Part shown: in pieces, positions 1 to 5,513 of the stretch | Layout of the letters: the number at the start of each line of letters is the position of its first letter | How positions within the stretch are numbered: position 1 is the first letter of the stretch | NCBI GenBank assembly: GCA_019751575.1 | Contig: JAIENF010000079.1 | Location: 1 to 5,513 of the forward strand | Source: Burkholderiales bacterium | Lineage (GTDB): Bacteria > Pseudomonadota > Gammaproteobacteria > Burkholderiales > CAIKXV01 | Direction of reading: 5' to 3' | Length of the DNA stretch: 5,513 nucleotides | Translations under genes and position numbers: made by a program | The notes under the pieces: model-generated | The model's database searches: none | What the model was told of the DNA's origin: nothing | The model's input: only the letters and a program-made list of their open reading frames with translations

Positions 1-2098
1 CCCGGTTCCAGGTGAGCACCCGGTTGTCCAGGTCCTTGGTGATGATCGCCTCGGTGGTCTGGTCGACCACATCGGCCAGCAGGCGGTTGCGGGCCTCGCT
101 CTCGCGCAGCGCCTGCTCGGTCTCGATCCGGGCGGTGAGGTCGCGCGAGATGGTGATCTGCCCGATCAGCCGTGCTTCTGCATCGCGCAGCGGGGAGAGG
201 CTCACTTCGACGTCGATCAGCCGTCCGTCAGCGGTGCGGCCGCGCGCGCGGCGGGTGAGCGACGCCCCGGCGCGCAGTTCCTGGATGTGGTGGGCGACGT
301 TCTCCGGCGAAGGGTCGGATGACAGCAGTTCCGTGGCGTTGCGCCCGATCGCGGCTGCGGGGGCATGGCCGAACAGCTGGGTCGCACCGGCGTTCCAGGT
401 GACGATCCGGTTTTCCAGGTCGCGGGTGACGATGGCATCCTGGCTCTGGGCGACGATCTCCGCGAGCAGCCGGTTCTCGGTCTCGCGCTCGCGGAGGCGC
501 CGCTCGAACGCGACCCGGTTCGTGACATCGCTCGAGACGCCTCGGTAGCCCCGGAACGCACCGTCCGCCGCGAAGATCGGTTCGCCGCTGATCGAGACAT
601 GGCGCACCGTGCCGTCCGATGCGTGGCGTGAAAGCACGAATTCCCTGAAGGGCTGCCGTTGCTCGAGCAGCGACCGGTGCGTCTTCCACTCCGAGGCGTC
701 CGGACCTGGAAGCCAGGGCATGTCCCAGAGGTGGCGGCCCAGGCAGTCACCGGCGACCAGGTCATGCGAGGCGACCGCGCCGCCGGAAATCACCGTGAAG
801 CGCAGCTGCTCATCCTGTTCCCAGTACCAGTCCGAGGAAAACTCGATCAGGCTCCGGAAGCGTGCTTCGCTGTCGCGCAATGCGTCTGCTGCGCGCCTGC
901 GTTCGCTGATGTCCTGGATGGAGGCCACCATGTAGTCGAAGCTGCCGTCGCGGGTGCGCACCGCGGACAGCGTGACCTGCCCCCAGAATTCGATCCCGCC
1001 CCGGCGCAGGTAGCGCTTCTCGCGGGTGATCGTGTCGATCTCTCCGGATGTCAGGCGAAGCACGTTTCGTTCGCGCGCGGCAAGCTCGTCCGGATGGTTG
1101 AGGTCCTTCCAGGTCACGCCGGCGAGTTCGTCTAGCCGGTAGCCGAACATCTCGGCGAAGCGCCTGTTGATGCGCAGCCAGTTCCCGGCCGGGGACGAAT
1201 GCGCGATCGCAAAAGGCGCCTGTTCGAATGTGGCGCGGAACCGCTCTTCGCTCGCGCGCAGGGCATCCTCTGCGATCCTGCGCGCGGTGATGTCGCGCGA
1301 GATCGCGATCTTGTACGCGGGCCTGCCGTCGCCGCGCTGGACGACGGTGGTGGTGACCTGTCCCCAGATCCAGCGGCCGTCGCGGCACCGGTAGCGCCGC
1401 TCCATGGTCGAGGCCTTGATCTCCCCGCGCAGCACCTTGTCACGGGCAAGCCGGATCGCGTCGGCTTCGTCGGGATGGAACAGCGCATCGAAGGGCAGCG
1501 CCAGGAACTCCGCCTCGCTGTAGCCGAGCATCTCGCAGAAAGTGCCGTTCACGCTCAGCCGGCGTCCATCGGCGTCCATGTGGGTGATGCCCACCCCGGC
1601 GCGATCGAAGGTCGCGCGGTAGCGGTCCTCGCTGTCGGCCAGCACCTGTGCCCTGCGCAGCTGCTCCGACAGATCGTCGATCACGACCACCGTGAAGGAT
1701 GGCCGGCCGTTGCCGTCGCGCACCATCGATATCGTCGCGCAGGCCAGCATCCACGTGCCGTCCTTGCGCAGGAAGCGCCGGTGCATCGTGTAGCTTTCGC
1801 GTTCGCCGGCGAGCAGCGAATCGCGCAGCAGGACGCTGCGTGGCAGGTCTTCCGGGTGGACCTGTTGCCTGAAATCGAGCGCCAGCAGTTCGGCCTCGGT
1901 GAAGCCGGTCATGTCGCAGAGGGCTGCGTTGACGCGCAGCCGACGGCCGTCCAGCGCAGCGATCGCGATGCCGGTGCGCGCCGTGCGGAAGATCGCATCG
2001 ATGACCGCTTCGTTCGGAGCGTCCGGGGTCGCCTGCGCCTGGGCCGCGGCGGGGAGCGCGTCGAACGCGATCGCGACTGGCGGCAGGGGCTGGTTCAT
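1..2098 (-). CDS. Multi-PAS sensory protein, at least six PAS domains, 3' end outside window
   Basis: The frame is open without a stop from the ATG at 2098 to the left edge (699 codons seen, last full codon at 2-4). It holds PAS domains at about residues 31-145, 156-272, 283-400, 410-530, 541-658 and 668 onward. PAS1-3 carry HPED or HPDE after the core (81-84, 208-211, 335-338), and several domains end in DIT/DLT-type PAC motifs such as ISRDIT (266-271). PAS4 has DWYWEQD (423-429). PAS5 and PAS6 have the TWN type (567-569, 696-698). Helical linkers reading ALRxSExR join domains at about 279, 406 and 663. No signal peptide or membrane helix is visible, so it is probably cytoplasmic. PAS domains bind ligands or cofactors or mediate dimerisation; no LOV cysteine motif is seen. 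Such arrays usually end in GGDEF, GGDEF-EAL or histidine kinase modules, but none is visible here, so the output is unknown. The Shine-Dalgarno before 2098 is weak. The start lies 31 nt after the ATPase stop, which suggests cotranscription. Confidence 0.93.
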   Translation of the reverse strand, partial: MNQPLPPVAIAFDALPAAAQAQATPDAPNEAVIDAIFRTARTGIAIAALDGRRLRVNAALCDMTGFTEAELLALDFRQQVHPEDLPRSVLLRDSLLAGERESYTMHRRFLRKDGTWMLACATISMVRDGNGRPSFTVVVIDDLSEQLRRAQVLADSEDRYRATFDRAGVGITHMDADGRRLSVNGTFCEMLGYSEAEFLALPFDALFHPDEADAIRLARDKVLRGEIKASTMERRYRCRDGRWIWGQVTTTVVQRGDGRPAYKIAISRDITARRIAEDALRASEERFRATFEQAPFAIAHSSPAGNWLRINRRFAEMFGYRLDELAGVTWKDLNHPDELAARERNVLRLTSGEIDTITREKRYLRRGGIEFWGQVTLSAVRTRDGSFDYMVASIQDISERRRAADALRDSEARFRSLIEFSSDWYWEQDEQLRFTVISGGAVASHDLVAGDCLGRHLWDMPWLPGPDASEWKTHRSLLEQRQPFREFVLSRHASDGTVRHVSISGEPIFAADGAFRGYRGVSSDVTNRVAFERRLRERETENRLLAEIVAQSQDAIVTRDLENRIVTWNAGATQLFGHAPAAAIGRNATELLSSDPSPENVAHHIQELRAGASLTRRARGRTADGRLIDVEVSLSPLRDAEARLIGQITISRDLTARIETEQALRESEARNRLLADVVDQTTEAIITKDLDNRVLTWNR
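6..480 (-). repeat. Diverged tandem duplication covering the starts of PAS5 and PAS6
   Basis: Bases 6-93 and 393-480 align without gaps at an offset of 387 bases (129 codons), with about 64 of 88 identical by hand count. The encoded segments are also alike: NRLLAEIVAQSQDAIVTRDL (542-561) matches NRLLADVVDQTTEAIITKDL (671-690). The offset equals one PAS domain plus its linker, so the unit is a whole domain. The rest of the second copy lies beyond the left edge. The protein similarity is certain. That it reflects duplication within this gene, rather than general PAS likeness, is an inference. Confidence 0.6.
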
Positions 2099-2129
2099 CG
2101 CAGGGGTCCGTGGGTCCCGTGGACGCGAT

Positions 2130-4016
2130 TCACTGGCGGCGGGCGGAACGTTCGCCGACCTGGGGCGGTGCCACCTTGAGCACCTCCTCGACGGTGGTCA
2201 GCCCGGCGGCGACCTTCATCGCGCCACTGATGCGCAGCGGCTTCATGCCGTCGCGCGCCGCCTGTTCGGTCAAATCGAGCAGGTCGCAATCTGCCTGGAT
2301 GACCCGGCGCAGGTTGGGCGACAGCACCATCATTTCGTAGATGCCGGCGCGCCCGCGGAAGCCGGTCATCCTGCATTCCAGGCAGCCGCGCGCGTGATAG
2401 ACGATCTCCGGCTTCTTCGCCTTCCAGGGCGCGACGAGCAGGTTCCAGGCCTCTTCGTCGAGCGGCCCGGGCTCCTTGCAGTGTGGGCAAAGGGTGCGGA
2501 CCAGGCGCTGCGCCATCACGCCGAGCACCGTCGCATGCAGCAGGTAGGGGGGCACGCCGATGTCGAGCATGCGGGTCACCGCCGAAGGGGCGTCGTTCGT
2601 ATGCAGCGTGGACAGCACCAGATGGCCGGTGAGCGAGGCCTGGATCGCCATCTCGGCGGTCTCCTGGTCGCGGATCTCGCCGACCATGATGATGTCCGGG
2701 TCCTGGCGCAGCAGGGTGCGGATGCCACTGGCGAAATCGAGGCCGATGTTGTGCTGCACCTGCATCTGGTTGAATGCAGGTTCTACCATCTCGATCGGGT
2801 CTTCCACGGTGCAGACGTTCACGTCGTCGCTCGCCAGGTGCTTCAGCGTCGAGTAGAGCGTGGTCGTCTTGCCCGAGCCCGTGGGTCCGGTGACCAGCAC
2901 GATGCCGTTCGGCTTGGTCACCATGCCATTCCACTTCAGGAGATCCTCGTCGGAGAAGCCGAGGTCCTTGTAGTCGCGCAGCAGGACCTCGGGGTCGAAG
3001 ATGCGCATCACGAGCTTCTCGCCGAAGGCGGTGGGCATCGTGGAGAGGCGCAACTCGATCTCCTGGTTGTCCGGGGCGACGGTCTTGATGCGGCCGTCCT
3101 GCGGCCGGCGCTTCTCGACCACGTCCATCCGGCCGAGCACCTTGATCCGGCTGGTCATCGCGGCCATGACAGGGGTGGGTACCTGGTAGACCTGGTGCAT
3201 CACGCCGTCGATGCGGAAGCGGATGTTGCTCACCTCGCGCCGCGGCTCGAGGTGGATGTCGCTCGCGCGCTGCTCGAACGCATAGTGCATCAGCCAGTCG
3301 GTGAGCGACACGACGTGGGCGTCGTTCGCGTCGAGCGAACCCTTCTTGCCCAGCTGCACCAGCTGCTCGAAGTTGGCGAGGTCGGACATCGCGCCGCCCT
3401 GCGCGGCCGATGCGCCCTTCACCGACTTGGCGATCGTGTAGAACTCGACCAGGTAGTTGCTGATCTCGGTCGGGCTGGCGATCACCCGCTTCACGTCGCG
3501 CTTGAGGATGTGCCTGAGTTCGGGCTCCCATTCATGGATGAACGGCTCGCACACGGCGAGCGTCACCTCGCGCGGCGTCACCGCCACCGGCAGTATCCGG
3601 AAGCGCGTCGCATAGGCGTTCGACACGACCTGGGTCACCCCTGCGAAATCGATCTTGAACGGATCGATCTTCAGGTAGGGCAGGCCTGCCTTCTCGGCGA
3701 ACCACTCGGTCAGGCTGTCCAGCGCGAGGAGCTTGCGACCGGGCCGTGGATCCTTCCACTTCTGCTCCGCGACGATCGCCAGCGGATGCAGCTCGGACCG
3801 GCTGAAGCGCCCACCCCGGGTCAGCAGCCCGGCCTGCTCGGCGTCGATGAGCGCATCGGCCAGCAGGTCGGCGGCCACTGCATCGATCGATACCTTGCGG
3901 CCGGTCGGCGTGGCGGCAATGGCGGATGCGTGGCGGGCGGATGCCGCGGCGGCAGCCTGCGGTGACTGCGGGGGATGCACGGTTGAAGGAGCCTGGGTTG
4001 CGGTCGTCGGGGGCAT
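2130..4016 (-). CDS. GspE/PulE-family ATPase of type II secretion or type IV pilus type
   Basis: This 628-residue protein would be the hexameric cytoplasmic motor that powers pseudopilus or pilus assembly at the inner membrane. Residues 1-40 are an Ala/Pro/Thr-rich tail. Residues 107-193 resemble the type II secretion ATPase N-terminal domain (LPYLKIDPFKID at 112-123). The catalytic core has an ASDIHLEP segment (251-258), Walker A GPTGSGKTTT (377-386), Asp box VEDPIE (404-409), Walker B DIIMVGE (441-447) and His box GHLVLSTLHTNDA (464-476). The zinc site is CPHC (510-513) with CLEC (545-548). All key residues are present and the length is normal. I chose the ATG at 4016: the longer in-frame start at 4124 overlaps a promoter -10 box, and its extra 36 residues are basic and look non-coding. 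The Shine-Dalgarno is weak (GGCGGA, 6 nt spacing). TGHLVLSTLHTNDA favours GspE/PulE over PilB, but no gsp or pil gene is in view, so the machine it serves is unknown. Confidence 0.94.
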   Translation of the reverse strand: MPPTTATQAPSTVHPPQSPQAAAAASARHASAIAATPTGRKVSIDAVAADLLADALIDAEQAGLLTRGGRFSRSELHPLAIVAEQKWKDPRPGRKLLALDSLTEWFAEKAGLPYLKIDPFKIDFAGVTQVVSNAYATRFRILPVAVTPREVTLAVCEPFIHEWEPELRHILKRDVKRVIASPTEISNYLVEFYTIAKSVKGASAAQGGAMSDLANFEQLVQLGKKGSLDANDAHVVSLTDWLMHYAFEQRASDIHLEPRREVSNIRFRIDGVMHQVYQVPTPVMAAMTSRIKVLGRMDVVEKRRPQDGRIKTVAPDNQEIELRLSTMPTAFGEKLVMRIFDPEVLLRDYKDLGFSDEDLLKWNGMVTKPNGIVLVTGPTGSGKTTTLYSTLKHLASDDVNVCTVEDPIEMVEPAFNQMQVQHNIGLDFASGIRTLLRQDPDIIMVGEIRDQETAEMAIQASLTGHLVLSTLHTNDAPSAVTRMLDIGVPPYLLHATVLGVMAQRLVRTLCPHCKEPGPLDEEAWNLLVAPWKAKKPEIVYHARGCLECRMTGFRGRAGIYEMMVLSPNLRRVIQADCDLLDLTEQAARDGMKPLRISGAMKVAAGLTTVEEVLKVAPPQVGERSARRQ

Positions 4017-4116
4017 GGAGGGTCCGCCAGGGCAGAAATTCCCTGCTGAACCCAATAACGGCCTTGGCGCGGTCCGCTTGAGCCGGAGATGCGCGCTGCG
4101 TCCGGCACCACGGCAG
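4017..4116 (-). promoter_or_regulatory. Putative 5' leader of the ATPase gene with a small hairpin
   Basis: If transcription starts about 7 nt past the -10 box, the ATPase mRNA has an untranslated leader of about 100 nt. A short inverted repeat, CAGGG (4028-4032) and CCCTG (4041-4045) with an 8-nt loop, sits 12-29 nt upstream of the chosen ATG, next to the weak GGCGGA ribosome site. It could modulate initiation, but a 5-bp stem is easily found by chance in GC-rich DNA. No known riboswitch was recognised. Confidence 0.3.
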
Positions 4117-4122
4117 GAACCC

Positions 4123-4150
4123 ATTATGCAAGGATTTTTCGCGGTTTCAA
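4123..4150 (-). promoter_or_regulatory. Sigma70-like promoter for the ATPase-PAS operon
   Basis: On the minus strand a TTGAAA -35 box (4150-4145) is followed after 16 nt by a CATAAT -10 box (4128-4123), each matching the consensus at five of six bases. It lies in the only AT-rich patch of the intergenic region, with an A6 run further upstream (4179-4174). Predicted start is near 4116. The -10 box overlaps the ATG at 4124, so that codon could not be translated from this promoter; this supports the start at 4016. No sigma54 -24/-12 pair was found around the TTGCA here. Confidence 0.6.
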
Positions 4151-4176
4151 ACAGTTACGCGAGAAACCGGCTGTTT
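4142..4176. repeat. Interleaved inverted repeats around the -35 box
   Basis: CGGTTTC (4142-4148) is complemented by GAAACCG (4163-4169), and AAACAG (4149-4154) by CTGTTT (4171-4176), giving the order A-B-A'-B'. The sequence GTTTCAAAC (4144-4152), a perfect palindrome around a central C, covers most of the -35 box. As DNA this could be a repressor or activator site. As RNA the arms would compete or form a pseudoknot. A T6 run (4174-4179) ends the right side on the plus strand only, where no gene precedes it. Symmetry is seen directly; function is inference. Confidence 0.35.
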
Positions 4177-4224
4177 TTTCTGCGAACGACGACCGCGCCG
4201 GCGATGCCCCCGGACAAGGGTGCG

Positions 4225-5091
4225 TCAGTCGAACGAGACGGTGCCTGCCATCGTCTGCCCGCCGCCCGGCCCGGCCGCCCACAGGTCCGCCGACCGTCCG
4301 TCGGCTGAAGGAATGCCGTTCAGCGTCAGCGCGAGTCCGCCGAACGTGGGCGAAAGCGCGCGGTACTCGAACCTGGACAGCCTCCGGGCCGGCGGTGCCT
4401 GCGTGCGGGCGAGGTCGAGCAGCAGCGTCGCCTGCAGGGGGCCGTGCACGACGAGTCCCGGATAACCTTCGGTCCCGGTCACGTACGGGGCATCGTAGTG
4501 GATGCGGTGGCCGTTGAAGGTGAGCGCGGAATAGCGGAACAGCATCACTTCATCCGGAACCGTCGTGCGCGTCCAGACGGCGCCCGCCGGGCCCGGTCGC
4601 GGCGCCGGGACGGGATCGCCGGGCCTTGCCGCCTCCCGGTACACGATGTCGTGCTCCTCCACGACCGACACGCCCGCAGCCGTCGAGATCGTGTGGCGCA
4701 CGGTGACGAAGACCAGGGTGCCGGTACGCCCGCTCTTGGGTTCGACCGAGACGATCTCCGACAGCCGGGTCGCCGCGTCGCCCACGCGCAGCGGCGAACG
4801 CCATTCGATGCGGCCGCCGGCCCACATGCGACGGGGCAGCGGCACTGGCGGCAGGAAGTCGCCGCGCCGCGGATGGCCGTCGACGCCGACCTGCGAAGCC
4901 GGCCGCGCCTCGAGGAAATAGAGCCAGTGCCAGGCAGGGGGGACTTCATCCCCGGTCCCGGGGCCGTCGCCGTCGCCGGAGCGGTCGAGCGTCGCGCACA
5001 TCGCCTTCACCGGCCACGCGGTGATGATGTCGTGTTCCGTTCGCTGGCGACCCACCCATTGCCGGAACGTTTCGAATGCCGTCTCGCCCAT
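4225..5091 (-). CDS. FAS1-like / HTD2-type acyl-CoA hydratase (MaoC superfamily)
   Basis: This complete 288-residue protein is a double hot-dog hydratase of the family that includes 3-methylfumaryl-CoA (mesaconyl-C4-CoA) hydratase. It adds or removes water at the double bond of an enoyl-CoA-type thioester in the cytoplasm. The N-terminal FAS1-like half (about 10-150) carries the family signature DGHPRRGDFLPP (71-82) followed by LPRRMWAGGR (85-94). The C-terminal half has the hydratase-2-like active-site segment RYSALTFNGHRIHYD (186-200), whose likely catalytic residues are D200 and a histidine at H195 or H198, and the VVHGPLQA turn (214-221). A Gly/Asp-rich loop (37-50) sits before the first strand region. 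The start at 5091 has AGAGGA 8 nt upstream. The gene follows the binding-protein gene by 14 nt. Substrate cannot be fixed: mesaconyl-, itaconyl- or a related C5-type CoA ester is plausible, and a generic MaoC-like dehydratase is the alternative. Confidence 0.88.
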   Translation of the reverse strand: MGETAFETFRQWVGRQRTEHDIITAWPVKAMCATLDRSGDGDGPGTGDEVPPAWHWLYFLEARPASQVGVDGHPRRGDFLPPVPLPRRMWAGGRIEWRSPLRVGDAATRLSEIVSVEPKSGRTGTLVFVTVRHTISTAAGVSVVEEHDIVYREAARPGDPVPAPRPGPAGAVWTRTTVPDEVMLFRYSALTFNGHRIHYDAPYVTGTEGYPGLVVHGPLQATLLLDLARTQAPPARRLSRFEYRALSPTFGGLALTLNGIPSADGRSADLWAAGPGGGQTMAGTVSFD

Positions 5092-5099
5092 CGTCTCAG

Positions 5100-5105
5100 T
5101 CCTCT
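5100..5105 (-). promoter_or_regulatory. Ribosome binding site of the hydratase gene
   Basis: AGAGGA lies 8 nt before the ATG at 5091 and directly follows the TAG stop of the upstream gene. It fixes the hydratase start and supports translation from a shared message with the binding-protein gene. Confidence 0.7.
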
Positions 5106-5513
5106 CTATCCTGCAGTCAGGCCGTGCGCTTCGTAGACCGGAGCCGCACGGGCCGAGGTCAGGAAGGCGATCAGCGCCGCGCCGCCGGTGGGCTCGGCGC
5201 AGCCGGCGAGCAATCCCGCGGCGTTGCCGAAGATCTTCTGCACGCCGGCGGGCAGCGGGCCGACGACCTCCACGCCCGGCACCGCGCGCAGTTCCGAGAT
5301 CTGCTGGATGCCGATCTGTGCGCCGCCGGCGACCAGCACCTCGCCGATCAGTCCGCCCGGACGCGTGCGTGTCTTCGGCCGCACCCGGTCGCCGAGCCCG
5401 AGGGTATCGATCAGGCCGGAGAAGTACATGCCGCTGGCGCCTTCGGTGGTGTGCGCGATCGATTCGGCATCGAGCAGCATCTGGCGGAAGGCCTCGACGG
5501 TGTCGATCTTCGG
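5106..5513 (-). CDS. ModA-like periplasmic substrate-binding protein, 5' end outside window
   Basis: The frame runs in from the right edge and ends at the TAG at 5106-5108, giving the last 135 residues; signal peptide and N-terminal lobe are missing. The fragment begins with a KIDTVEAFRQ segment. It then shows TEGASGMYF (23-31 of the fragment), the ligand-facing turn typical of type 2 periplasmic binding proteins, and IGIQQISELRAVPGVEVVGP (67-86), a hallmark of the ModA-like extracellular solute-binding branch. The end, ALIAFLTSARAAPVYEAHGL, is the usual C-terminal helix pair. True ModA binds molybdate or tungstate, but this branch is often found next to organic-acid catabolism genes without obvious permease partners. 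With a hydratase 14 nt downstream, an organic acid ligand is more likely than molybdate; this is inference. The ATG at 5480 is internal, since the family homology continues upstream of it. Confidence 0.8.
   Translation of the reverse strand, partial: PKIDTVEAFRQMLLDAESIAHTTEGASGMYFSGLIDTLGLGDRVRPKTRTRPGGLIGEVLVAGGAQIGIQQISELRAVPGVEVVGPLPAGVQKIFGNAAGLLAGCAEPTGGAALIAFLTSARAAPVYEAHGLTAG

Noticed and set aside
217..765. Minus-strand frames of 100-190 codons inside the PAS gene region (217-765, 810-1388, 1132-1488, 1440-1754)
   Set aside because: They are out of frame with the continuous PAS-encoding frame and give Arg/Ala/Pro-rich products without domains.
1899..3965. A plus-strand open frame of 688 codons antisense to most of the ATPase gene
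   Set aside because: Its translation is rich in His, Arg, Val, Asp and Leu with no recognisable domain. The opposite strand encodes a clear GspE with all motifs. Long antisense frames are common in GC-rich genes.
4017..4124. N-terminal extension of the ATPase from the ATG at 4124 (or the TTG at 4131, which is in another frame)
   Set aside because: The ATG overlaps the -10 box and the extra residues show no domain or secretion signal. The TTG frame does not encode the ATPase.
4128..4150. Sigma54 promoter using TTGCA as the -12 element
   Set aside because: No TGGC lies at the required spacing upstream of TTGCA.
4142..4179. Rho-independent terminator for the hydratase operon
   Set aside because: The hairpin is followed by T6 only on the plus strand. 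On the minus strand, where the hydratase is read, the stem is followed by A-rich sequence. The 14-nt loop is also long.
4444..5136. Plus-strand open frame of 230 codons over the hydratase gene
   Set aside because: It is antisense to a gene with clear hydratase motifs, and its product has no recognisable features.

Overview
This window is GC-rich, about two thirds G+C by eye, and every supportable gene lies on the minus strand. It reads as an ordinary chromosomal stretch of a high-GC proteobacterium. A betaproteobacterium of the Burkholderiales type is my best guess. It rests on the GspE/PulE ATPase subfamily and on the pairing of a ModA-like binding protein with a FAS1-like (HTD2-type) hydratase. 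No rRNA, tRNA, CRISPR array, insertion sequence or phage gene is visible.

Layout in the direction of transcription, from the right edge to the left:
(1) 5513-5106 is the C-terminal part of a periplasmic ModA-like substrate-binding protein whose 5' end is outside the window.
(2) 5091-4225 is a complete hot-dog-fold acyl-CoA hydratase. It starts 14 nt after the first gene, behind a good Shine-Dalgarno, so the two form an operon that probably handles uptake and CoA-linked breakdown of an organic acid.
(3) 4224-4017 is an intergenic region. It holds an AT-rich sigma70-like promoter, interleaved inverted repeats and a leader of about 100 nt.
(4) 4016-2130 is a complete GspE/PulE-family ATPase with intact Walker A, Asp box, Walker B, His box and zinc tetracysteine motifs.
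(5) 2098 to the left edge is one uninterrupted reading frame of 699 codons, encoding five complete PAS domains and the start of a sixth. Its output domain is beyond the edge.

The ATPase and PAS genes are 31 nt apart with no visible terminator and are probably cotranscribed from the 4123-4150 promoter. This would link a type II secretion or type IV pilus-like motor ATPase to a large, apparently soluble sensor. That coupling, the tandem PAS duplication and the promoter that overrides the longest start of the ATPase are the most notable points. I see no clear evidence of a wholly new system.
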